A stretch of DNA of 64,000 nt. Source: Tilletia caries. Its lineage: Eukaryota; Basidiomycota; Exobasidiomycetes; Tilletiales; Tilletiaceae. The notes beneath the pieces are model-generated. The model was given only the letters and a program-made list of their open reading frames with translations, ran no database searches and had not been told where the DNA came from. A program made the position numbers and the translations under genes. Every line of letters starts with the position of its first letter. The stretch's first letter is position 1. The stretch covers positions 1,488,001-1,552,000 of the forward strand of contig JALUTQ010000007.1 of the NCBI GenBank assembly GCA_032718865.1, given 5' to 3'. Positions 46,922-56,969 of the stretch are shown piece after piece.

Positions 46922-47207
46922 TGTGCTAGCGGGATCCGAACCCGTGAACTACTAGGTAGACTAGCAAGTGAGTAACGAAGTACTACAAGTGAAGAGTGAG
47001 TAAAATGACGAAGAAGGAAAGCTAAGTACAGAGGATGAGCTCGGGAAGGGAAAGGATGAGGGCGAGAGAATGCGAGCGTGAGAAAGTGGAGGCGAGGATG
47101 TTGCTATGCGGAGAGTGTGAGAGTGTGAGAAGAAAGTGGAAGAGAAGAAGGAGAGAGATAAGATAAGATACTGGTGCCACGTGTTCAGCACCTGGTCATC
47201 CAGCACA
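46922..47207 (-). repeat. LTR of TGTGCTGG family (286 bp)
   Basis: In minus orientation it starts TGTGCTGGATGACC and ends GCTAGCACA, directly followed by the primer-binding site. Its 3' end contains GGGTTCGGATCCCG, close to the RNA polymerase III B-box consensus. It abuts the truncated tyrosine recombinase at 47208. Confidence 0.8.
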
Positions 47208-47793
47208 GTGGGCGACCCTCTTGGCGGCGTTCTGGGGTCTTGCCCGCCTCGGCGAGCTTACAGTTGCTGCTCAGAACGATTTCAACCCCCGCTTTCACGC
47301 CCCCCGCGCCCGGGTTCTCGGCCACCGCATTAATGGCCTCTTGCACGCGACCATCTCCCTACCCTGGACCAAGACGGACGCAAACGGAGGTCAAATTGTC
47401 CTATCCTGCCAACAGGCACCCATCTGCCCCGTCACTGCACTGCGCGCTCACCTACACCTCAATCCTGGTCCCACCACTGCCCACGTCTTTGCGCACGGAC
47501 CCCGCCTGCTCCCCATGACCAGGTCAGCATTCACTTCCCGCGTTCACGCGGCAGCAGCTCGCACAGGCCAGCCCATTCTCTCCGGCCACAGTCTCAGGAT
47601 TGGCGGTTGTACAGAACTTTTATTGCGACACATTCCCCTCGATGCAGTCCGTCTCGCCGGTCGGTGGTCGTCGGACGCGTGGCAACGCTACATCCGCCGC
47701 CACGTCGAGCTCATCGCCCCTACCCTGGCGATGTCTCAACCAAATCAGCACTGCGCCTTGGCGAGGATCGGCATCGGAGCTCTCGGCCCATGA
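47208..47793 (+). pseudogene. tyrosine recombinase C-terminal fragment (DIRS- or Crypton-like)
   Basis: A tyrosine recombinase cut at its 5' side by the LTR. All catalytic landmarks of the C-terminal domain are visible: Arg in LARLGELT, HSLR (His-x-x-Arg), Trp in LAGRWSS (replacing the usual His) and the Tyr nucleophile in AWQRYIR. The ORF then ends within about 40 residues, at 47793. Such proteins are carried by DIRS-like retrotransposons and Crypton transposons of basidiomycetes; with the upstream part missing I cannot tell which. Confidence 0.7.
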
Positions 47794-48219
47794 CGCCCGG
47801 TCGACGACGCAGCCTCACGGAGGCCTAGGGCCCTTCGCGCCTCAGCGCGCGGTCGTCTCTCGCGCCGTCCACGTCCGAGAATCTGATCTTCGATTTTTCT
47901 CTTGGCAAACGTAGTCGGAGCTAGCGACGGAGATAGCTGACGAAGCAAATCCCACCGGCCTGGCTTTTGAGCCAGAGTGTTCCCCAGACTTTTTGAGGCC
48001 ATGAGTTTATAGAAATTAGAACATGAACGGGAGATGAAAAGTAGCAAGAGACTGCGTGCCTTGAGGACTGATGTTGCTTAATGCTTGGTCTTAATATCTT
48101 AGACTCGAATTTTCAAAAGACGTGCTCAATGCTGTGACCTGTCAGATGTGGATGGCATACCCAAACAATGGTCCAGAAGCACTTAGCATAGTCAATCATC
48201 CAAATGACATAGACGCCCT

Positions 48220-48267
48220 CCGCGCCTCGCTCTCAGGGTAGCTTCGCTACCCTTCGAGCTCTCCGCC
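48220..48267. repeat. 48-bp hairpin-containing direct repeat, copy 1
   Basis: Identical to 48402-48449. It contains AGGGTAGCTTCGCTACCCT, which can fold into an 8-bp stem with a three-base loop. The flanks of the two copies are only loosely similar. Confidence 0.8.
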
Positions 48268-48401
48268 ATGATTTTTCACACACCATAGATGATGAGCAGA
48301 TAGATCTCCTCAAAGGCCAAAGCTGTAATGTAACATGTGTGATGCGTACCTGATCGGTGTTCACAGGCCACAGTTGATGAATCAATATGGACTGCCGCTT
48401 A

Positions 48402-48449
48402 CCGCGCCTCGCTCTCAGGGTAGCTTCGCTACCCTTCGAGCTCTCCGCC
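48402..48449. repeat. 48-bp hairpin-containing direct repeat, copy 2
   Basis: Second perfect copy, 182 bp after the first. Both are followed by a diverged TCACACA...ATGATGAGC stretch. Confidence 0.8.
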
Positions 48450-48819
48450 GTGAGTTGTCACACATGACGTATATGATGAGCGGATGAGCCCATGCGCAGA
48501 TAAGCTGATGAGCAGATCAGTATCTCATTCATCTGATAGAATGGCACTCAGTGTGTGAGTGCATTCGTTCTTGCAAGAGGGTTCTGAGAAGTCAGAACAT
48601 AAGCAATGCTGCCCGCGATGATGCATGCAGCATGCAGCATGAATGCATATGACAATGGGTCAATATTGTAAGGCCAAGTCCGGTAGAACGTAGGAGATTA
48701 AAATAGAAACGATGAAGCTGATCAGGACCCCGGACTACCATCTACCAGCAGCAAGAATAAAATCGGAACAGAAAAGAACGTAGGAAAATCAGCACTCAGA
48801 CAGTCAGACCTCAATAATC

Positions 48820-48880
48820 CTAGTCAGTAGTCAGTAGTCAGTAGTCAGTACCAGTAGTCAGTACTCAGTAGTCAGTAGCA
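48820..48880. repeat. microsatellite (TAGTCAG)n
   Basis: About eight copies of a 7-bp unit with small interruptions. Confidence 0.8.
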
Positions 48881-50004
48881 TTTTGATTTTTCGGGCACCC
48901 CGCACCATCACCATTCACCTGGTAGATGTTTGCGTGTATCTGAAGCAATTTACCACTGGCACGACTTGTAAGTTGTAGGCAGGTCAGGGTTGAAGGTTAG
49001 TGAACGCTGGAGTAAGTTGTGCAGTTGGTACTTGGTAGCTGCGTAATGCGTTAGTCAAAAAGTTGAAGACCTTTCAACATTCTCGGAGGGTTTTGAGTTT
49101 TGACTATGGCTATGAACTTCCTCGGAGGGTTTTGACTTTTGACTGCGGCTATCAAAGGCGTGGGAAAAGTGGAGGTGGAAGAGAGACAGAAACGGACAAC
49201 GAACGGCGGAAGGACGGCATGTGAACAGCAAATTGCTATCTTCATAAATAAAACTGGGAGACATCGAGAGTGTCGATGGATGCTTAGAACACGGACACCC
49301 AGGCGAAGTTTGAGAAGATTTCAAGAAGTTTTGAAAGATTTTATTCGAGCGATGTTGCAACATTCGTCTCGGCCGTAAGATCTAAGGGGCAGATATAACC
49401 CCATACTAAAGTCTGGGGAATCATTCTTCTGTCTTCTTCTTTCTGGAGCGCCCGGACCATGCCTTCACACATCCCTCACGCATTCTTCACGCATTTTTTA
49501 CGCATCCCTCACGCATCCCTCCGCACCCCTGCTCTTCCCCTCCTCTCGTCGACGCCATCGTTGATGTCGTCCCCCACTCCCCCTTGTCATTATCATCGTT
49601 CCTCATCTGCTTCCCCATCTCGCTCGCAATGCCATTGATCCAAGTGACATACGTCCTTCACTTCTATCTTCTTCATTCGCATGTCCCGCTTTCTCAGTCA
49701 GTCAGTCAGCCAGTCAGGCAGTGAGGTCTCCCGTGGTCCAGACTCCAGGCATGTATGTCTAGCATGGGCCGCAGCGGGTAGGCGCAGAACGATACAATTT
49801 CCGTCCTGCTCAGTGCTCACAGGAGCGCCAAGCTGCCGAGGACATGCCTGGCTGGCTTGATGATCCTGTGGCAGAAGACTGAGTTTTGGACAAAGACGTT
49901 GCATGAAGAAAAGGGAGGCGTTTGAGAGGGACACGAGGATTCCTGAGCGACCATCAGCCACCCGTCTCGTCCTGCGTACTCGATCGTCGAAAGGAGGATG
50001 ACCT

Positions 50005-52565
50005 TCAGATGGCGCTATCAGCGCCCGCACTCGCCGAAATGGCAGCGGCGGCTGCGGCAGCAGCTGCAGCAGGAGCGGCCACATCCTCCACCGTCCCGTT
50101 CAGGTTGACATAACTGGACTCGTCATCCACAGGACCCGACCGAGGATCAAACCACCGCGACACCCCTTCACCCTTATCCTCCACTGGAATCTGCACGTTG
50201 ACCGCATTACCAACTCCAGCAGGCCCTGCTGACGACGATGAAACACCATCATGCACACCACCCCGACCCATCTTGCCTGACTTGCTCGAACCTTCGCCCT
50301 CCTTGGCCACTTCGCTGAGCGAGGGCGGTGATACCAAGTGTGGCGTCGTAGATGATGGGTCGACCAGAGCCGACGGGGGAAGGCTCATCATCCGTGATGC
50401 CGTCATTCCTGGTCCGAAGTTAGGTGACAGCGTCCTGGGCGCTCCTCCCTCGTCTCCTCGAACCGCTCGAGTCGGCCGCTCAAACCCAGTCGGACCAGCC
50501 CCGGGGCTTCGGCGACCTCCACCACTGCCACTCCCACCAACAGGAGCATTGTTCAGGCCTTGCAAGATCCGAGGACGCTCAAGGGACGTTCCCCTCCGGT
50601 TCCCAGCCGATCCAGGCAACATCGGAAGCGCACGACCAGGGTCCATAGGAGCAAGCGTGACCGAAGGACGCTCGAGACGACCGCGATCCAGAACGGCACG
50701 GACGTCGGTGATAAGGATCTCAGTCCGATGGATTACATCGTCAAGCCGTCGACGTTCGAGAAGAAGCTCGTCGTGCTGACGCTCGAGTGAGTGCATGAGC
50801 TGAGGTATCGAAACCGGACCGGCAAGCTGTCCACTGCCAGATCCGGCAGCCACGCCCCCTGCCGCCGACGATGCGTGGTGGTGATGATGGTGCGACGGAT
50901 GGTGGTGATGGGCGTGGTGGTGATGGGCGTGCGGAAGGGCAGGGTTGTGGTGGTGGTGATCTGCACAGAACATTATCAATCAGCAAATCGTACATAGACC
51001 TATTAAAACATTGTTGCTGAACTCACGATGATGATGATGCGGCAAGCCACTTCCTGCAGCTCCAGACCCATTCGTACCAGTGCCCGCGTACGGACTGCCC
51101 TGGAGGAAGCTGCCGTCCCCATTTCCATTCGATCGGCTGCCCCGTCGACTCCCATCCCCACCCGCACCCTCCGGGCGCCCGTCTATCTCCATCCCGGCTC
51201 CTGTGCTCTCTGTCCTGTACCGCTGGGCGGGGTGAGACATTCGATGTTCGATGATGTCGCCTGACCGCGCTCGCTTGGGAGCTCGGCCTCGTTCCTCGTT
51301 CTCAACCAGCTGACCTGGAAATGACAAGGACGGCGTGGAACCGAGCATGGGATCCCGTCGGTGACTGTGGTGGGCCCCAGGGTTGTTCGGTTGCAGTCCC
51401 ATTCGCCACTCCATGTGCGTCGATGGCGATCCTCGTCTGGAGAGTGAGTTCGAGCGTGGATCAGCACCATGACCTTGTCCTTGCTGCTGTGCCCACCCAC
51501 CCCCACCGCTTCCGACTTCCATGAGGGCCATGGCGGCTTCGCGATCCCTGGCCTCCCGCTCGCGAGACGAGGACGGGCCTTGATGAGGTGGCGGAGGGCC
51601 AGGCGGGCCAGGAAACACATACTGGCCAGATGACTGACCGTGCATGTGCATCGCGGCCGCTTCTTCGGCCATGCCTGGAGGAAAAGGCTGGCTGGATGAT
51701 GTAATGGCAGCAGCCGCGGCCGCTGCCGCTGCCGCCACGGTCGAAGTGTTGGGTCCATTCCGAGCGCGTGATCGAGAACGGCTCTTGCTTGAATTGCGGG
51801 GCCGGGCACTTCCTGAACCACTGGCGGAGGGACCTTCGCCGGCTGGGATGACCGTACCGCCTGGACTCGTCATACGTGACGGGCCTGGGGCGGAGCCAGA
51901 GTTACTCGTCTGACTGGCGGGAACCCGTTTACGTCGCTTGATGACCGCCTTCTTCATGTTGATCGGGCGTTGGCAGTTGTGCAACTTCTGGTAGAGGCCT
52001 GTACAACAATAGCAAGTGAGACGCAGGAGATAGGACGAGTCTTGTCAGAAGGAGCGCAGATATGACCCTTGTTGCTCGAACACTTACCACAAGCATTGCA
52101 GATGTTGTTGCCTTCGTCGTCACGACGCCAGAGCGGGGTCTGTGTTGTGCCGCAATTGGAGCACGTCAAAGGGCCAGCCCCGTTCGAATTTCGTGACCCG
52201 CCCCCGCTCGCCACGGTCTGGCTGACAGTACTGACATCCGCCTCAGTGGTGGTGTTCATAGACACATCCGCCTCGGAAGGTTGGCTGAGGAAGGAGGGGA
52301 GTAATGGGTTGGCTCTTGACTCGTCTGGATCGGCCATGAACGATTGACCATCGTCCATTTTGAGAAGTGCTTCGGGCTCTTCTAAAGCCGTGGCGGCGGA
52401 TGCCGGGTTGGGAGCGGCGGATGAAGGATCGCTCTGTAGAGGAGTCGGCTCCATGCTCGGCAGTTCCTCGGCCGGGTTGGGCGCTGGGGGCAGGTCTTGG
52501 GTAGACATGGCTGATACTTTTCGTTCGATGTAACGTCGGAGATCGTCGACGAGGTGGGACAGCAC
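50005..52565 (-). CDS. GATA-type transcription factor, iron-regulator-like
   Basis: Three exons (52565-52088, 51998-51027, 50960-50005) join in frame to 801 aa; an ATG at 52508 would give 782 aa. One GATA zinc finger is split by intron 1: [20 protein letters not shown], then CNACG and [20 protein letters not shown] with RRKR. The tail after the finger (LHxxxRPxxMKKxxIKRRKR) resembles the second finger of the SRE/SREA/Urbs1/Cir1 iron regulators rather than nitrogen regulators. A polyalanine run, a nuclear basic region, two His-rich blocks (around the exon 2/3 junction) and a coiled coil ([20 protein letters not shown]) follow. No second finger and no Cys-rich iron-sensing cluster are visible, so an iron role is inference. 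Confidence 0.85.
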
Positions 52566-53153
52566 TCAGCAGGCGGAAACGCGTCCGGTGATTCGATGTT
52601 TTTGGCAAACCACGTGGTAGAGCGCGGCTGGCAGGGGGGCAGCGTACGAGGTCAAACCAAATGACAGTGCCGATGGATGGATGGTCGTAGGGAGCAAGAA
52701 GGAAGAAGAGGGACGGGTCAGAGGAAGGAACGATTCGGCCAAGCACCGCGCACGCTTCATCAGAGTGGAGAATGGAGATTCAAATTTTAAAAACAAGATA
52801 AATGATTAGATATGTACAAGATAAGCGATCGTGAGATCAGCGGGAGGCACTGGGCATAGGGCACTGCGCCAGTCAACGCCTCGGCCTCCGGAGTCCGGAG
52901 CTGGCGGCTTGAGCCTAGCGCGGCCATCGTTCCGGGTGGGGTGTGGGTGGAGCAAGCAGCATGGCCGGTTGGGCTCAGGTTGTCGGGTTGAGGCTTGAGG
53001 AATGACTGGGCGGGAAGGGAGCCGAGCCTGGAGGGTGAGGCGGTGAGGTCAGATCTCCCTCGACGTCTGACGATGTAATCTGGAGCTGGTCATACGGTGA
53101 AGCGGTGAAGGGAGGCCGAGGGGCGAGCGCGGCGAGAGTTTGTGTTCGGTCCT
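52566..53153. other. promoter region of the GATA-factor gene
   Basis: 588 bp between the GATA gene start (minus strand) and the stop of the next minus-strand gene. No gene is seen. Confidence 0.4.
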
Positions 53154-54068
53154 TCAGTGCGAGGCGTCGGATCCAACATGGGGAAGGAACCGAGCGATGG
53201 AAGCCTCGTCGTCCCCAAAAAGCTGCCGCAGGTCAGCCTCTCGCATGTACCGATGGTCGGCCCAGTCGAAGCCTGTTTTTTGATGGAAGAGTATCGCGGG
53301 TGAGCAGGTCAAAAACTGGATGGCTTGGTGTCGTTCGTTGGAAGTGCCTCACCTGGAATCACGACTTCGCTGATCAAGCAGCCCACATGCTCACGGACCT
53401 CATCTGCCTCGCCGTCCTTCGGGATGTCCTCCGCCACAATCTCGCTCCTCTTCCACCATCCACCGTCGCCGCCTTCGACCAACAGCTGACGCACCTCGCC
53501 TCCTGCCGAGTCTGGACCCACGATGACTTCCTTGATCCGAGGTCGCTGGCCGGCAGGTGGGTGCGCTTCGATCAGCGTGTACTTCGCTCGACCTGGGCAG
53601 ACAAAAGGGGAAAGTCAGCTTCGACCTAGGTCCTCCTTCCACAGAGATCTCACCTGCATGGTGGAGATGCATCGCCGCGCTGCGGTTGCAGTGAAAGACG
53701 GCTGAGTGTGGCAACCACTTCAAGCGCTTTGAACTCCCGTCCTCAGCTTTTTCACCGACCGCAAGGTCTGAGCCTTCCAATTTGACAGCGTCTTGCTTGA
53801 TCACACTGCTCGGTCGGAGTGCGAGGAGGTAGTATATCGTAGACGCCAGGCCTCGGCTCGGAGAGTCGGCTACGAATGGCGTCGGTACTTTCTGTTCCCC
53901 AAGCCAGCCCAAGGTGAAGTACCCACCTTCTCTGTAATGGGGAGAGAACAGCAAACTCAATGAGGAGCAACGTCCCATAGTAGGAGCCATGGCTACTTAC
54001 GGATGGGGCTCCAACTTGAGTGCTTTGATCAGGTCCGAATTCGCCTGCTTGCTGTGATCAAGGGACAT
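53154..54068 (-). CDS. cupin_5 (DUF985) family protein
   Basis: Four exons (54068-54001, 53931-53654, 53592-53353, 53272-53154) join in frame to 234 aa. The family motifs appear in order: LIKALKLEPHPEGGYF, STIYYLL, the cupin metal-site-like WLPHSAVFHCNRSAAMHLHH, VIVGPDSAGGEVRQLLVEGG, and the C-terminal CLISEVVIPGFDWADHRYM with LRQLFGDD. This matches the small cupin family of yeast YML079w, with a barrel fold whose substrate is not established. The central part is longer than usual by a charged insert (EGSDLAVGEKAEDGSSKR). Probably cytosolic. Confidence 0.88.
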
Positions 54069-54768
54069 TTTTCTGGTACGAGGTGGTGTGTCCAGGGGAA
54101 GTGGCGAACTGTGGGAAGGTATAGCGCAAAAGTAGGATGGGTATAGGAGGGTAAGGTGGGAAGGTGGAGAAGGGAAGTGGGAAGCTCTGCTCTGAAAAGG
54201 GGAAGAAGTGTCAGCGACGGGGGCGTGTGAACTGGGATCGTTTCGCGTCACAAATTACGACAGCTGGCCAATGCGGCAGCGGGCAGCGGGCAACGTCGCG
54301 GAGGCGGGCGGCCAGCACGCCAGCACGAGTGCGCGACGCTCACTGACAGGGGGAGCAGGTTGTCTCGTCTGTGGGCGAACTCTCAATCCTTGCCTTGACG
54401 GATGGGATCGACGTTGTCCACAGAGCTTCTCAAATTCTCAAGTGCCGATGGAGCTTACAAGAGTCAGTGGGTCCCTTCAGTGTTCTTAGATGCTGTCTCT
54501 ATCATCAGACTTCTGGAAGAACTGTGCGTCCTCCGCTCAAGCGCCCGCTAGGAATGGTTGTAAATGCATGCAGAGAGGGAGAGAAAGTGGCACTGCCATG
54601 GGGAAGGTGCGTAAGAAAAGATGGGAGGACAGGCGAGGAGGGTAATATACACCTGGCGTAGCAGAGCTCGCACCGCACCCGATGGAGACGCCGACGCCAG
54701 TGCCCCTTCCTCAGGCATGAGAATGGTGGGGGTAATCTGCTTTGCTCTAGATGCTGGGCGGACAGCAT
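54069..54768. other. intergenic between cupin gene and RPL9
   Basis: 700 bp, promoter of the cupin gene and 3' region of RPL9. No further gene is seen. Confidence 0.4.
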
Positions 54769-56037
54769 TTAGGACTCGGCGGCGATGGCACCCTTTGCTG
54801 AGCAGTAGATACCGTCGAGGAACTTTCGGATATCCTTGTTCTTGACAAGGCACTGTAGATACAGACAGGATGTTCGTCAGCCCACTGCCAGGACCCCAGT
54901 ATCACCCATGGTCCGCTCCACTGCGGCCAAGCCTCCCTGCTCTGTGTCGAGAAAGTACTCACTTGTCCGTGCAAGTCTGCTGCACTTTGCGAAACCTCCT
55001 CAATGTCGTTGCCCTCCACAAGAACCTGGTCCTTTTGTGCCTTGTCTTCCGAAATGGTAACACCCTTGCGCATCTCGACCTTGCGCACCCGCTTCTCGCC
55101 AAGGAAGTTACGGATCTCTGCAGAGCGGCCGTCACCGGCGACGATGATGTTGATGGGGAAATGGGCGTAGACAGCGCGCATCTTGTATCGGAAACCGACG
55201 GTGACACTGCGCAGTGACGGAGGTTCAGAGTGGCGATCAGGAAACCAAGTACTGTAGGAGAAAGTATGCGCAGGTTGGCGCGGGGAATGTCCAGCACTCA
55301 CCCAGTGATCATGTTTTGGAAGACAGCCTTGGCAGTGCGCAGGCAGGCAACGTGCTTACGGCCACCGTGCCAGACGATGAACTTGACCTTCTGGCCCTTG
55401 GGGCCCTTGATGAGCCGGATGTCCATTTGCATGTGGCGCACATCCTGATGAAGAGGAGCAGATATGCAGATCAGTACGTGCGCGTCAACCAAACAGTTCG
55501 CATGTGCACATCTGTAGTGGACGTCCCTCCCCACACAACCCAAAACTTCCCACCCCTTCCCCCGCCCATGCCTCCCCGGAATAACAGTTGGCCAGCCAGC
55601 TGTCCGGGATCGCGATGGTATCGCCAGCCGCAATGACGGGGCGAACCGGCGCGAGTCACGGAGAAGCAGCATACACTCAGCAGCGCTCCGAGGATCCAGG
55701 CTGCTGGGTGGACCATAATGACCATCTCCGCCGGTCGACTCTGCAGCGGAACCCGCCTTCCGTGGCCGACCCGCAGTCGTGGCATGATGAAACAACGTCG
55801 CGGTCCGGATGCGATTCCGATGCGAGCTTCATCTCGTCTGTTCCTGCCTGACCTTTTCCCCCGTGTCCGCTGTCCCGCATATCCGCTTCCAACCAGAACC
55901 TAAGGGGAAGAAAATGCGCTGATTCGTACCTTGGTGAGCTCTCCGCGGGGGCCCTTGATGGTGGCCTTGCGGGAGTGGAGGCTGATCTCGACACCCTCGG
56001 GGATTTCGAGGTCCAAGTCCTTGTACAGTTGAAGCAT
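54769..56037 (-). CDS. RPL9: 60S ribosomal protein L9 (uL6)
   Basis: Four exons (56037-55930, 55444-55302, 55206-54963, 54852-54769) join in frame to 192 aa, the typical eukaryotic uL6 length. Recognisable segments: [20 protein letters not shown] at the start, [46 protein letters not shown] and the C-terminal [14 protein letters not shown]. It lies near the P-stalk base of the 60S subunit. Intron 1 is 485 nt, much longer than the others (about 95-110 nt). Confidence 0.97.
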
Positions 56038-56969
56038 TGTGATGTGTGTGTGGGAGCGAACCTGTTCAAGACGATGACACGAATTCCGAAGAGATGCTGG
56101 ATGTCAGAATACGGGATGGACGAGCGCAGTCGTGGGGAGATGGTGCTGGGGCAGAGAAATGCTTACCTTGAACCGCTGGTGACCTTGATCTTGAGGCGTG
56201 TTGGGTGACGAACGGCGATGCCAGAAAATGCTGTTGAGCGAAGGACGAGACTTCCGAAGGTCGCAGACGAATTCTCACGGTCCCAGCTGAAAGTGGAGGA
56301 GCAGAGCACGTGATCACTTTTATCGCACGTGATGCTTTCGGAGACGCGGCCCGGATGAATCGCCGACACGCTGCGGAGTCTCAAGACTCCCTCCGCCGCG
56401 TAATCCGGTCTCTGGTCTCGGCCTTCACAAAACAAGGGGACTGGGGAGCCGGCCCCTCATCGCCCTCGCACTTGAATGCCACCACCACCATCCGACGCCT
56501 GGCACTTGTTACTTCAACCATCCGGAAAGGATAGCAGCTGCGCCCGCGAAAGAAGCTCCCCCAGCTACACGTAGACCTTGCTGAGACGCGATTCTCTGTG
56601 CCAGTCCATCCGAGAAGCTGCCCCGCGCTCTCTCTGTTCACCTACTACTGACCGACCTTGGGAGGATCAAGTTCGCTCCTGTACACACACCCCTCGACCC
56701 GTCCGTCGAGCGCGCACCCGGTCTCTCGACTCTCTCAAGAACCTCCTGGGTCAGGCTCTGACTTTAAGTCCTGTGCTGTCACTTCAGTTGGCGCGAAGGA
56801 AAGCGACTCACTCTTGACTCCTCACGTTCCCCTTTCTTGAGAGCTCAGCAGAAGTTCGGAGCATCCACAACTCTTTGTGCCTTCTGCCCCCTTATCTTCC
56901 TCTGAGCCCTGCCCTCCCTTTCCCTCACTCCCTCTCCCCCATTACCCCACCACAGCGCTGCATACAATC
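56038..56969. promoter_or_regulatory. divergent intergenic region RPL9 / PCF11
   Basis: 932 bp between the start codons. The PCF11 side ends in a long C/T-rich leader (56880-56965). No other gene is seen, although untranslated exons are possible. Confidence 0.45.

Larger units (their letters stand above)
47794..50004. other. 2.2 kb repeat-containing intergenic region
   Basis: No supported gene. It is more AT-rich than its surroundings. It holds two 48-bp identical repeats with an internal hairpin (48220-48267, 48402-48449), a TAGTCAG microsatellite (48820-48880), a duplicated CTCGGAGGGTTTTGA motif (49083, 49120) and ACGCATCCCTC repeats (49477-49525). Confidence 0.55.

Noticed and set aside
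46922..46990. A tRNA gene at the LTR end.
   Set aside because: Only a T-arm-like sequence is present; no D arm or acceptor 5' strand could be found.
55445..55929. A C/D-box snoRNA in RPL9 intron 1.
   Set aside because: An AGATGAAG-like box exists, but no D box with a terminal stem could be paired with it.
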